64,000 nucleotides of DNA, from contig CAWCOL010000009.1 in assembly GCA_963797175.1 (NCBI GenBank), forward strand, positions 744,001 through 808,000. The letters run 5' to 3'. The notes beneath the pieces were generated by a model. The model saw only the letters and a program-made list of their open reading frames with translations, made no database searches and was not told where the DNA came from. Positions 38,265 to 46,544 of the stretch are shown here, in pieces (within the stretch, counting starts at the first letter, position 1; each line of letters begins with the position of its first letter). The position numbers and the translations under genes are program-made. The stretch is from DATLLN01 sp963797175. GTDB taxonomy: Bacteria > Actinomycetota > Thermoleophilia > Gaiellales > JAICJC01.

Positions 38265-39175
38265 CTCGACGCCAGGCTGAAGCCGCCGATCTGCTCGAGC
38301 GCAGCGATCCGGTCCTCGAGCGGCGGATGCGTGTCGAACATGCCGCCCAGGCTCGAGCGCAGGCCCTTGTGGTCGCGCAGCGGCGACTCGATGTAGAGGT
38401 GCGCCGTTGCGCGCGTGACCGTGTGCAGCGGCGTGTGGTCGTCGCGCAGGGCGGCCAGCGCCAGCGCCAGGCCCTCGGCGTCGCCGGTGAACTCGACCGA
38501 CGCGGCATCGGCCAGGTACTCCCGCTTGCGCGAGAGCGTCGCCTGCAGCATCGCCGCGCCGATCGGCGCCAGGATGGCCGCCAGGATGCCGATCACCGCG
38601 CCGAACGCTCCGAGGCCGCCCTCCTCGTCGTCCATGCCGCCGAAGAACGTGATCCGCATCAGCATGTCGGCCGCCAGCGAGATCGCGCCCACCAGCACCG
38701 CGGCGATGCTCATCAGCCGGACGTCGCGGTTGCGGATGTGCCCGACCTCGTGCGCCAGCACGGCCGCCAGCTCGCGGTCGTCCATCAGCTCGACGATGCC
38801 GGTGGTGACCGCGACGTAAGCGTGCTTGGGGTCGCGCCCGGCGGCGAACGCGTTGGGCGACGTGTCCTGGACGAGGTAGAGGTCGGGCGTGCGGTCGAGG
38901 CCGGCGGCGATGGAGACGTTCTCGAGCAGCCGGTAGACGCGCGGCAGCTCCTGCTTGGTCACCGGCTTGGCACCGGACACGGCGGCGATGATCCGGCCGG
39001 ACGCGAAGTAGGAGATCACGCCGTAGCCGATCGCGATGATCCCGACCACGCCGGCCAGGCCGGGGTCGTAGGCGCCGCCGATGGCGAGCACGAAGACGGC
39101 GATCAGCAGCCCGAACCCGCCCAGCACGACCGCCGTGCGCCACCGGTTCGCCCGGATCTGCTCCTGGAGGGTCAC
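38261..39175 (-). CDS. htpX: HtpX-like membrane zinc protease
   Basis: A 304-residue M48 protease. Two N-terminal membrane segments (about residues 14-34 and 40-60) are followed by NAFAAGRDPKHAYVAVT, the zinc motif LAHEVGHIRNRD and the third ligand region KREYLADAAS. HtpX degrades misfolded membrane proteins, with its active site facing the cytoplasm. It overlaps the lemA stop by ATGA, a very common pairing. Confidence 0.93.
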   Translation of the reverse strand: MTLQEQIRANRWRTAVVLGGFGLLIAVFVLAIGGAYDPGLAGVVGIIAIGYGVISYFASGRIIAAVSGAKPVTKQELPRVYRLLENVSIAAGLDRTPDLYLVQDTSPNAFAAGRDPKHAYVAVTTGIVELMDDRELAAVLAHEVGHIRNRDVRLMSIAAVLVGAISLAADMLMRITFFGGMDDEEGGLGAFGAVIGILAAILAPIGAAMLQATLSRKREYLADAASVEFTGDAEGLALALAALRDDHTPLHTVTRATAHLYIESPLRDHKGLRSSLGGMFDTHPPLEDRIAALEQIGGFSLASS

Positions 39176-39735
39176 GAGTCGTGCAGGTTGACCGCGACCG
39201 GCGCGCGGTCGGCGGCGTCGTCCAGCTCGAAGAACTCGCGCGGCCGGAACCCGAGCGCGCCCGCGACGAGGGTCGTCGGGAACGTCTGCTGCGACGTGTT
39301 GTACCGCTGGACGACGTTGTTGTAGTAGCGCCGCGCGGCCGCGATCTTGTCCTCGGTGTCGGAGAGCTCCTCCTGGAGCTCCTTGAAGTTCTCGCTCGCG
39401 CGCAGCTGCGGATAGGCCTCGGCCACGGCGAACAGCCGGCCCAGCGCGCCGCGCATCTGCCGCTCGGCGGCGGCCGCGTCGCCCACCGAGCCGGCACCGA
39501 GCATGCGCGACCGGGCCTCGGCGACATCCTCGAACACGCCCTTCTCGTGCGCGGCGTACGCCTTGACCGTCTCCACCAGGTTGGGGATGAGGTCGGCGCG
39601 CCGCTTGAGCTGGATGTCAATCGAGGAGTAGCCCTGGTCGGCCTCGTTGCGCAACCGCACCAGCCGGTTGTACGACACCATCAGCCACAGCGCCGCCACC
39701 ACCACCAGCGCGATCACGATCCAGAGCACGATCAT
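39172..39735 (-). CDS. lemA: LemA family protein
   Basis: A 187-residue protein with one N-terminal membrane helix followed by a helical bundle: YNRLVRLRNEADQGYSSIDIQLKRRADLIPNLV, split at its start by the membrane exit, and RRYYNNVVQRYNTSQQTFP. The ATG at 39735 is chosen because it directly precedes the membrane helix; the frame extends 15 codons further upstream. It is cotranscribed with htpX, consistent with a shared role in envelope maintenance. The biochemical function of LemA is not settled. Confidence 0.9.
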   Translation of the reverse strand: MIVLWIVIALVVVAALWLMVSYNRLVRLRNEADQGYSSIDIQLKRRADLIPNLVETVKAYAAHEKGVFEDVAEARSRMLGAGSVGDAAAAERQMRGALGRLFAVAEAYPQLRASENFKELQEELSDTEDKIAAARRYYNNVVQRYNTSQQTFPTTLVAGALGFRPREFFELDDAADRAPVAVNLHDS

Positions 39736-39778
39736 GACCGAAGCGTACCGGACGGGACGTGCCATACTTCGCGCAGTC

Positions 39779-40354
39779 ATGCGGCTCTATGACAGCCTGC
39801 GCGTCGCGGCACTCGTCGGCATCGCCGCGGTGTCCGCCGTGGTGGCCCACGCCAGCTTCGCCGCGCTCGGCGCCTGGCCGTGGATGGCCGCCGCACTCGC
39901 CGGCTCGGCGCTGACGGCGATCGGCCTGCTGGGCGCGGGCGCGGCGGCGGACCGCCGCAGGCGGCGCCTGCATGGCGCCGCCGTCCTGGGCCGCGCCGAT
40001 CTGCGCGCTGTCAGCCTGGCGCGGCTGCCGTTCGGCGCAGTCGCCGGCGCGCTGCTGGTCTGCCAGGGCGGCGCCCACCTGGGGCTGATCCTGCTCGGCG
40101 TCCACGCGGGCACCCCGGCCGCTCCCGCGCTGCACGTCCTGCTGGCGCTGGCCGGCACCCTGCTCTTCCGCGCCGTCGACCGGTCGCTGCGCCGGATGCT
40201 GGCCTCGTCCGACCGCGTCGCCGCGCGCCTGCTGGCGGCGCTGGACGCCCCGGCCGACGTGCCGTGGACGCGCTGGCGCTCGCTGCCGGCCGCTCCACGG
40301 CCGCGCGCCTCCACCGTGCTCGGCCGCGCCCCGCCGCTCCTGACCCTGTCCTAG
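39779..40354 (+). CDS. Small multispanning membrane protein
   Basis: A 191-residue protein with about four membrane segments and a basic cytoplasmic loop (AAADRRRRRLHG). The block CQGGAHLGLILLGVHAG followed by another helix recalls the His-containing helix pair of the membrane protein at 41830-42468, so the two may be distant paralogues. It diverges from lemA with 43 bases between and opens the copper-related region. No known family was recognised. Confidence 0.6.
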   Translation: MRLYDSLRVAALVGIAAVSAVVAHASFAALGAWPWMAAALAGSALTAIGLLGAGAAADRRRRRLHGAAVLGRADLRAVSLARLPFGAVAGALLVCQGGAHLGLILLGVHAGTPAAPALHVLLALAGTLLFRAVDRSLRRMLASSDRVAARLLAALDAPADVPWTRWRSLPAAPRPRASTVLGRAPPLLTLS

Positions 40355-40442
40355 GTCACGACGGCCGGCGGACCATCCGGTCCGCGAAGGAGCGACTGCC
40401 TGTGGGCGCGCTGCGCCTCGATCCCTCCCTGCAGGGGAGACC

Positions 40443-40991
40443 ATGAACCTGCTGCTTGCGCTGCTCGCGCTGCTGTCCACTGGGACAACGTCCTCGCCGC
40501 CGCATGAGACGGCGGTGGTGCCGCGGCCCGTCCCGATCGGCCGCGGGCCGCTCTTCCGGCCGCCGCCGGCCTCGGCCGCCGTGCGCGCCGGACTGCCCGT
40601 CGCCGGCATGACCTGCGTGACGGGCCGCCACGGCTTCGACATCCACGTCGAGGTGTTCGCTCGCGGCCGCGTGGTGCCAGTTCCGGCGGGCATCGGCCGC
40701 GGCCCGGGCGGCTGCACGTATCCCCTGTGGACGGCCGATCCGACCGGCGTCGTCGCCGTGGACGACAGCGACAGGCCTGCGACGGTCGCCGACCTGTTCG
40801 CAGTGTGGGGCAGGCCGTTGGGCCGGCACCGGCTGGCCGGGTTCGGGGCGCGGCGCCCGGTTCGAGCGTACGTGCACGGCCGGCGGGTGCGCGACGCCGC
40901 CCGCATCCGCCTCAGCCCCGGCGCAGAGATCGTGCTGGCCGTCGGCCCGCCCGTACCGGTGCACAGCGTCTACCTCTTCCCGCCCGGATGA
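40443..40991 (+). CDS. Exported protein of unknown function
   Basis: A 182-residue protein with a short hydrophobic signal (residues about 2-13). Its core includes GFDIHVEVFARGRVVPVPAGIG, DPTGVVAVDDSD and TVADLFAVWGRPLG. It resembles a recurring actinobacterial exported family in which this core is His-rich (HLTIYVNG, HTHDPTG). Here several of those His are replaced, for example TADPTG. GGGGAGACC precedes the ATG. The stop overlaps the lipoprotein gene start (ATGA). Confidence 0.6.
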   Translation: MNLLLALLALLSTGTTSSPPHETAVVPRPVPIGRGPLFRPPPASAAVRAGLPVAGMTCVTGRHGFDIHVEVFARGRVVPVPAGIGRGPGGCTYPLWTADPTGVVAVDDSDRPATVADLFAVWGRPLGRHRLAGFGARRPVRAYVHGRRVRDAARIRLSPGAEIVLAVGPPVPVHSVYLFPPG

Positions 40992-41833
40992 GCATCCGCC
41001 CCGCACTCCTGCTCGTGCTGGCGCTCGCGGCCCCGGCCTGCGGCGGCGCCTCGGCCGGCCCCGCCGCCCCGACGATCGGACCGGCGAAGACCTACCGGCT
41101 CGCGGACTTCGCGCCGTCCGCGCCCGTGCACGCGGGACGGCCGGTGCAGCTCTCGTTCGCGATCGCGCAGCCCTCCGGCGCGCGGCTCGTGCACTACCGC
41201 ACCGGCCCGGGCCCCCACACCGGCATCCACCTGATCCTCGTCCGCGACGACCTGGACACGATCATCCACCGCCATCCGGCCGTGGCCGCCGACGGCTCCG
41301 TGCATCAGACCGTCGTCTTCCCCGAGCCGGGCGCCTATCGCGTGCTGGTGGACGTCTACCCGGCGACCACGAGCGCCCAGTACGTCAACTTCCAGCTGAC
41401 GGGCACGGTGCACGTCGCCGGCCGCTACCGGCCGAAGCCGCTGCCGCCGTTCCGCTCCACCGTGCGCACCGGCGGCTACACCTTCACGGTCGCGCACCCG
41501 CCCAGGCTGCACCTGGCCCGGGCCGCGGTGATGACGGTCACGGTGCGCGACGCCGCGGGGCGACCGGCCCGGTTCACGCCCTGGTACGGCGCGCTGGCCC
41601 ACGCGATCTTCTTCCATGCCGGCGACCTCGCGTACTTCCACACCCATGTCTGCTCGGCCGGGCTGGCGGGGTGCACCTCGACCGTCCCGGTGGGGCCGGC
41701 TGCACCCGCCACGCCCGGCCTGCTGCGGGTGGGCGTCCTGCTGCCGCAGACCGGGACGTGGCGGCTGTTCCTCCAGTGCAAGGTCGGCGGGCGGGTGCTG
41801 ACCGCGCCGTTCACGCTGCGGGTGACGGCATGA
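40988..41833 (+). CDS. His-rich metal-binding-like lipoprotein
   Basis: A 281-residue lipoprotein with lipobox APAC (Cys near residue 18). Two immunoglobulin-like or YtkA-like beta domains follow. The first carries HTGIHLILVRDDLDTIIHRHP, cut here at the last Pro, a His pattern typical of extracytoplasmic copper-associated proteins. The second has ALAHAIFFHAGDLAYFHTHVC. It lies in a run of overlapping genes that leads to YcnI and CopC-CopD, supporting a copper-binding role at the membrane surface. Confidence 0.68.
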   Translation: MSIRPALLLVLALAAPACGGASAGPAAPTIGPAKTYRLADFAPSAPVHAGRPVQLSFAIAQPSGARLVHYRTGPGPHTGIHLILVRDDLDTIIHRHPAVAADGSVHQTVVFPEPGAYRVLVDVYPATTSAQYVNFQLTGTVHVAGRYRPKPLPPFRSTVRTGGYTFTVAHPPRLHLARAAVMTVTVRDAAGRPARFTPWYGALAHAIFFHAGDLAYFHTHVCSAGLAGCTSTVPVGPAAPATPGLLRVGVLLPQTGTWRLFLQCKVGGRVLTAPFTLRVTA

Positions 41834-42468
41834 GCGGGGCACGCCGCGCGGCCGTCTGGCTCGCCGCGGCGGCGACGGTCATCGGCACCGCACGCCAGAT
41901 CGCCTACGCCCTGCCGGGGTCGTCGGTTGCCGACCGGCTCTCGGCGTCGGCCGGCGGCATCGCGCTGCCGGAGCTGAGCGCCATCGTGCTCGGCGCCGCG
42001 CTGGCCGCGTCGGTGGCGGGAACGTGGCTCGTCGTCCTCGGCGTCCGCGAGCGCAGCGAGCTCTCCCTGGCCGGGTGGACGGCGCCGCCGCCGCTGCGAG
42101 CGCGCACCGTCGCCGTGCGGGCGGCAGGGCTCTCGGCGGCGACGATCGTCGCGTTCACGGCACTCGAGTCCGTGATCCACGTGCACGAGGGGCTCGGCTT
42201 CCACGGCTGGCACTGCATCGCCGGGCCGGTGCACCGCAACGCCGCGCCGATCCTGGTCGCCCTCTCGCTGCTCGCCGCCGCGGCGATCACCGCGGCCGAG
42301 CACGTGGCCGCCGCCGCGTGCCGGATGATCCTGCGCCGCGCCGAGCGCTCCCGGCACGGCCCCGGGCACCCGCCGGCGGCCGCCCCGCCCGCATCCCGCC
42401 CGGCTCCGCGCGCACGGCGCAGCGGCGCGGCGCGGACACGCGGCCCGCCGATCCCGGCCCGTCCCTGA
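41830..42468 (+). CDS. Membrane protein with His-rich third helix
   Basis: A 212-residue protein with four membrane segments (about residues 5-25, 38-65, 92-112 and 125-150). IHVHEGLGFHGWHCIAGPVH sits between helices three and four and offers five His plus a Cys for metal binding. The C-terminal 50 residues are Pro/Arg-rich and probably disordered. The start overlaps the lipoprotein stop (ATGA). No named family was recognised; context suggests copper trafficking. Confidence 0.62.
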   Translation: MSGARRAAVWLAAAATVIGTARQIAYALPGSSVADRLSASAGGIALPELSAIVLGAALAASVAGTWLVVLGVRERSELSLAGWTAPPPLRARTVAVRAAGLSAATIVAFTALESVIHVHEGLGFHGWHCIAGPVHRNAAPILVALSLLAAAAITAAEHVAAAACRMILRRAERSRHGPGHPPAAAPPASRPAPRARRSGAARTRGPPIPARP

Positions 42469-42512
42469 CCAACCGGACGGCGGCCGACGACGGCCGCGGG
42501 AGGTGATCTCGT

Positions 42513-43091
42513 TTGAGACGCAGACGATGGCTCGGGCTCGCGCTCGGGGTCGCAGTGCTGGCGCCGCTGGCCGCGGCGGCGCCGGCGTGGGCACACGCGG
42601 CGATCAGCCCGCCGGTGGCACAGACCGGCGTGCTCCAGCAGTTCACGCTGGCGGTGCCGACCGAGAAGGACACCGCGACCACCACCGAGATCGAGCTGAC
42701 CGTGCCGGAGGGCGTCGCCATCGACTCGTTCGAGCCCGAGCCGGGCTGGAAGCGCACGGTGGACGCCAGCGGCAGCGGCGAGAGCGCCGTGATCCACACG
42801 GTGACGTGGACCGGCGGCTCCGTGCCGTCGGAGGAGGACGCCGTCTTCCGGTTCCAGGCCGAGCTGACGAGCGGATCGCAGGATTACGTGTTCACCGTCC
42901 GCCAGACCTACTCGGACGGCTCGGTCGTGAACTGGGACGGCACCGGGGAGGACCCGGCGCCGACGGTGAAGGGCGCGTCGCTGGGCGGGGGCTCGGGGCT
43001 GACGCTGGGCATCGCGGCGCTGGTCGTGGCGGCGATCGCGGTGCTGCTGGCGACGATCAGCCTGGCGGCCGGAAGGAGGTCGCTGACCTGA
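42513..43091 (+). CDS. YcnI/DUF1775 copper-binding protein (first)
   Basis: A 192-residue exported protein starting at TTG with a strong GGGAGGTGATC ribosome site. The signal peptide ends APAWA, so cleavage would expose His at the mature N-terminus (HAAISPP). In YcnI the N-terminal His forms a copper-binding brace, with conserved Trp further on (here GWKRTV, TVTWTGG). A C-terminal membrane helix anchors it outside. The stop overlaps the start of the CopC-CopD gene by one base (TGATG). Confidence 0.83.
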   Translation: MRRRRWLGLALGVAVLAPLAAAAPAWAHAAISPPVAQTGVLQQFTLAVPTEKDTATTTEIELTVPEGVAIDSFEPEPGWKRTVDASGSGESAVIHTVTWTGGSVPSEEDAVFRFQAELTSGSQDYVFTVRQTYSDGSVVNWDGTGEDPAPTVKGASLGGGSGLTLGIAALVVAAIAVLLATISLAAGRRSLT

Positions 43092-44824
43092 TGCGACGGG
43101 GCGGACGGGCGGCGGCGGTCGCAACCATGCTGGTGGCCGCGCTGGCGGCGCCGGCGCAAGCGTGGGCGCACGCGGCGCTGCTGCGGACGTCGCCGGTCGC
43201 CAGCGCCACCCTCACCGGCCCGCCCGCCCAGGTCACGCTCACCTACAGCGAGGCGGTCGAGCCGCGGTTCGCGATCGTCTCCGTCACCGACGCCGGCGGC
43301 CACCCGCAGACGGACGGGCCGGTGCGGGCGCTGCCCGGTGCATCCGACACGCTGGCGGCGCCGCTGCGGCACCTGCCCCAGGGCTGGTACCTGGTCTACT
43401 GGCGGGTGATCTCGGCCGACGGCCACCCCGTGCGGGGCGCGTTCACCTTCGCGGTCGGGCCCAACCCCGGCCCGGCGCCGCAGTTCGCGATCCCGTCGCT
43501 CGAGGAGACCGCGGCCACGCCCGGGCTGGTCGCGGCACGCTGGGCCGTGTTCCTGCCGCTGCTGATCGCCGCCGGGCTGCTGCTGTTCCGGCTGGCGGTG
43601 GCGCGGCGCCCCGCGGCCCCGTGCCCTGCCGCCCTCCGCCGCCTGAACGTCGCCTTTGCGGTGGCGGTGGCCGCGGGCCTGGTCGCGGTGCCCGTGTACC
43701 TGCTGCTGACGACGGCCGAGTTCGCGCTGCGGTCGGCGGCCGACGTGGGCACGCTCGTCCCGCTCGTACGCGACTCGGCCTTCGGCCGCGCCTACTCGGA
43801 CCTCGAGCTGGTGCTCGTGCTGGCCGGTCTGGCCGGGGCCGCCGCCATCGCCATCGACCGGCCGGCCCGGGCCGCCAGGTCGGTCGCCGACCTGCTGGCC
43901 GTGAGCGGCGCGGCGCTCGCCTGGGGCGCGGCGCTGGCGATCCCCGGGCTGGGCGGGCACGCGGCGCAGACCTCGCCGGCCGCGCTCACCCTGACGGCCG
44001 ACTGGCTGCACATGGCGGCCGCCGGGATCTGGCTGGGCGGCCTCGTCGGGCTGGCAGTGCTCGCCGCGTCGCTGGCGCCGGTCGACCGCACCCGCGTGCT
44101 CGGGGCCGCCGTCCCCCGGTTCTCCCGGGTGGCAATGGCGTCGGTGCTGGTGATCGTGGCCTCGGGCGTGGCCGCGGCCCTCGTCCATCTGCCGACGCTG
44201 GGCTCGCTGTGGCAGACGTCCTACGGGCAGACGATCCTGGTCAAGGTCGCGCTGCTCTGGGCGGCGCTGTTGCTGGGCGGCCTCAACTGGGCGCGCTCGC
44301 GGCCGCGGTTGGCCGCCGCCGCGGAGCGCGGCGACACGCGGCTGGGCACCGCGTCGGCCCGGCTCCTTCGCCGCCTGGTCGCCGGCGAGATCGTGCTGGT
44401 CAGCGCCACCGTGCTCGCGGCGATGGTGCTGACCAGCCTCCCACCGCCGGCCCGGGCGCTGGGCGACCTCGGCCGTGTGGACGCCCACGTCGGCCCCGGC
44501 GCGGTGACCCGCACCTTCCACCGCAACGGCTACGACGTCACCATCGGCGTCGCGCCCAACCGGGCGGCGCAGCCCAGCGCGTTCACCGTCCGGCTGGCGA
44601 AGGGCGGCACGCCGGTGACGGGCGCGGACGTGGTTGCCCAGCTCGCCATGCTCGACATGGAGATGGGCAAGCAGGCCTACACCCTGCCGGAGACTGCGCC
44701 CGGCGTCTACACCCGGTCCGCCCCCGCTCTGGTGATGGTCGGCCACTGGGGGCTGACGTTCCAGATCAAGCCGCGCGGGGCCGCGGCGTTCACCGTCGTC
44801 GTCGTCGACCACGCCCAGGGATAA
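43091..44824 (+). CDS. CopC-CopD-YtkA fusion (YcnJ-like), first copy
   Basis: A 577-residue protein. A signal peptide leads to a CopC domain whose mature end is HAALLRTSPV and whose second site is SADGHPVRG. A CopD membrane domain of about eight helices follows (WLHMAAAGIWLGGL, QTSYGQTILVKVALLW), then an extracellular YtkA-like domain (LDMEMGKQAY, MVGHWGLTFQI). Such fusions move or sense copper at the cytoplasmic membrane. Coupled to YcnI upstream and to a micropeptide gene 12 bases downstream. Confidence 0.88.
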   Translation: MRRGGRAAAVATMLVAALAAPAQAWAHAALLRTSPVASATLTGPPAQVTLTYSEAVEPRFAIVSVTDAGGHPQTDGPVRALPGASDTLAAPLRHLPQGWYLVYWRVISADGHPVRGAFTFAVGPNPGPAPQFAIPSLEETAATPGLVAARWAVFLPLLIAAGLLLFRLAVARRPAAPCPAALRRLNVAFAVAVAAGLVAVPVYLLLTTAEFALRSAADVGTLVPLVRDSAFGRAYSDLELVLVLAGLAGAAAIAIDRPARAARSVADLLAVSGAALAWGAALAIPGLGGHAAQTSPAALTLTADWLHMAAAGIWLGGLVGLAVLAASLAPVDRTRVLGAAVPRFSRVAMASVLVIVASGVAAALVHLPTLGSLWQTSYGQTILVKVALLWAALLLGGLNWARSRPRLAAAAERGDTRLGTASARLLRRLVAGEIVLVSATVLAAMVLTSLPPPARALGDLGRVDAHVGPGAVTRTFHRNGYDVTIGVAPNRAAQPSAFTVRLAKGGTPVTGADVVAQLAMLDMEMGKQAYTLPETAPGVYTRSAPALVMVGHWGLTFQIKPRGAAAFTVVVVDHAQG

Positions 44825-44836
44825 GGAGCCGCCGGC

Positions 44837-44935
44837 ATGCCACCAACCGCAACCCTGCTGCTCGCGGCCACGGCGCTCGCCGCCGGTCTGGTCGCGGTGC
44901 TGCTCGTCCTCCAGCTCGCGGGGAGCGTGCTGTGA
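44837..44935 (+). CDS. 32-residue membrane micropeptide in copper operon
   Basis: An ATG at 44837 with an AAGGAG ribosome site (44823-44828) opens a 32-codon frame. The peptide is a single hydrophobic helix (LLLAATALAAGLVAVLLVLQ) with a short polar start and Leu end. Its TGA overlaps the GTG of the next gene (GTGA) and it follows the CopC-CopD gene by 12 bases, so it is translated within the operon if at all. No charged residue lies within the helix. It could be a small accessory subunit of the CopCD protein, as small membrane peptides are for oxidases. Confidence 0.65.
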   Translation: MPPTATLLLAATALAAGLVAVLLVLQLAGSVL

Positions 44936-45609
44936 TCCGTCGGCTCGCCCTGGCGGCGGTTCCACTGCTGGTGGCTGCGCTGATCGCGCCGGCCGCGGCG
45001 TCCGCAGACGGCGATCCCGCCAGCGACTTCCTGCTCGTCCAGCGGCTGTTCGTGCCCTTCCACCGGCCCGACCCGGCGCTGGTCGACCGGCTCGAGGCCA
45101 CCGTCTACGCCGCCGACCGGTCGGGCTACCCGCTGCGCGTGGCCGTGGTGGGATCGCGCAGCGACCTGGGCGCGATCCCGCAGCTCTTCGGCAAGCCGCG
45201 CACCTACGCCCAGTTCCTCGGCCAGGAGCTGAAGCTCGCCTACCACGGCCACCTGCTGGTGGTGATGCCGGCCGGGTACGGCGCCAGCCGGAACGGGCTC
45301 CCCGACCGGCCCGCGGCGCGGGCCGTCGCGGCGGTGCCGGCGCCCACCTCCGGCTCCTCCGACGACCTGGCCACGGCCGCCATCGCCGCCGTCCGCCGGC
45401 TCTCGGCCGCGGCCGGGCACCCGCTGCCGGCCAACCCGCCCCCCGCCCCGGAGCAGCAGGCGGCGACGGTGCACAACCCGCCCGCGGCGGCAGCCGCGTC
45501 CTCAGGCGGGGGCGGCCATGCCCTGCTGATCGCGGGCGCCGTGATCGCCGCCGGGCTGCTGGCGGCAGCCGTCGTCGTCCTCGTGGCCCGCCGGCGGAGC
45601 GCGGCGTGA
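44932..45609 (+). CDS. TPM-domain-like membrane-anchored protein
   Basis: A 225-residue protein with a signal peptide (APAAASA), an extracytoplasmic domain resembling TPM/TLP18.3 (VDRLEATVYAADRSGYPLRVA, HGHLLVVMPAGYG) and a C-terminal membrane helix followed by RRR. TPM domains occur in assembly factors for membrane complexes. The start overlaps the micropeptide stop and the end overlaps the next YcnI-like gene (GTGA). It links the copper proteins in one operon. Confidence 0.65.
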   Translation: MIRRLALAAVPLLVAALIAPAAASADGDPASDFLLVQRLFVPFHRPDPALVDRLEATVYAADRSGYPLRVAVVGSRSDLGAIPQLFGKPRTYAQFLGQELKLAYHGHLLVVMPAGYGASRNGLPDRPAARAVAAVPAPTSGSSDDLATAAIAAVRRLSAAAGHPLPANPPPAPEQQAATVHNPPAAAAASSGGGGHALLIAGAVIAAGLLAAAVVVLVARRRSAA

Positions 45610-46136
45610 AGCGGGCGCTCGCGGCGGGTGCGTGCGCCTGCGCACTCGGGCTCGTTCTGGCGCCGGTCGCGGCGGGCCACGCGCTGGTCCGGCCGGCCAC
45701 CGCCGCCCCCGACACGGCGACGGTGTTCACGGTGCTGGCGCCGGACGAGCACGCGACGCCGCAGACCGGGATGCGGCTGACGATCCCCAGCGGGCTGCTG
45801 GTCAGCTCGGTCGAGGACGTGCCCGGCTACCGCGCCCAGATCGTGCGCGACCAGTCGTTCCGGGCCGTGGCGGTGTCGTGGCAGGGCGGCCGCACCGTCA
45901 CCGGCCACCTGGCGGCGTTCCGGTTCGTCGCCCTGACGCCGCAGCGGCCGGGCCCGATGCGCTTCGTCGTCCAGCAGACGTTCAGCGACGGCTCGACCAC
46001 GACCTGGCGACCGGCGGTCGCGGTCGTCGGGCGCGGCGGCGGCATCGGGACGGCGACGGCGATCGCGCTCGGCCTCGCGGCTGCCGCGCTCGCGGTGGCA
46101 CTGGCCGCGCTCGCCCTGGCCGTCAAACGGCGCTAG
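45606..46136 (+). CDS. YcnI/DUF1775-like protein (second)
   Basis: A 176-residue exported protein from a GTG start. Signal cleavage at VAAG would leave His at the N-terminus (HALVRPA). The core resembles the other two YcnI proteins (PGYRAQIVRDQSFRAVAVSW, FVVQQTFSDGSTTTW), and the third copy has a matching segment (GFTAQIVRDQSGHATALSW). A C-terminal helix anchors it. It ends the first copper operon. Confidence 0.78.
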   Translation: MKRALAAGACACALGLVLAPVAAGHALVRPATAAPDTATVFTVLAPDEHATPQTGMRLTIPSGLLVSSVEDVPGYRAQIVRDQSFRAVAVSWQGGRTVTGHLAAFRFVALTPQRPGPMRFVVQQTFSDGSTTTWRPAVAVVGRGGGIGTATAIALGLAAAALAVALAALALAVKRR

Positions 46137-46459
46137 GTGCTCGGAGTGTCCTGGTCGTCAGCGAACAGGTCGGTCGCGCCCATCCGCCCGACCCGCTCGA
46201 TCTCGTCGAGCTCGCCCGGGTAGCTGTAGAAGATCCGCTGCTCGAGGCCGCTGGCGACGTAGGGCTCGTCCATCTCGAGGACGACCCGGCCCGGCGTCAC
46301 GCGCAGCACCGTCCCCCGCTTGCCGTCCAGCGCGCCGTGGCCGGGCATCGTCCCCGGCGAGCGCCGCAGCCGCACCCGGTCGCCCGGCAGCAGGTCGGGA
46401 TCCTCGTGCCGGTGCAGCGGCCGGCGCGTCGGGATCGGCGGGTTGTCGTACATCGCCAT
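46133..46459 (-). CDS. Small SH3/KOW-like protein of unknown function
   Basis: A 108-residue soluble protein with a beta-rich core (DLLPGDRVRLRR, GKRGTVLRVTPGRVVLEMD) like a KOW or SH3 barrel, and an acidic C-terminus. The ATG at 46459 is chosen over a second ATG two codons later. It converges on the YcnI-like gene with a 4-base overlap of the ends. A regulatory or RNA-binding role is possible but unsupported. Confidence 0.5.
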   Translation of the reverse strand: MAMYDNPPIPTRRPLHRHEDPDLLPGDRVRLRRSPGTMPGHGALDGKRGTVLRVTPGRVVLEMDEPYVASGLEQRIFYSYPGELDEIERVGRMGATDLFADDQDTPST

Positions 46460-46496
46460 GGCGGCCGAACCATACCGCCCGGGGACGGCCGGGATG

Positions 46497-46510
46497 CCCC
46501 CATCCGGGGG
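46497..46510 (-). promoter_or_regulatory. CCCCCGGATGGGGG inverted repeat
   Basis: A perfect 5-bp GC inverted repeat with a 4-base centre, 34 bases before the ATG of the exported protein at 46545. A TTTG follows on the plus strand, so it could also be a weak terminator for a plus-strand transcript. It resembles the elements near 36858 and 56266-56281. Confidence 0.35.
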
Positions 46511-46544
46511 TTTGCCGGAGCTCCGATCTGCCGATGTGTTCTGC

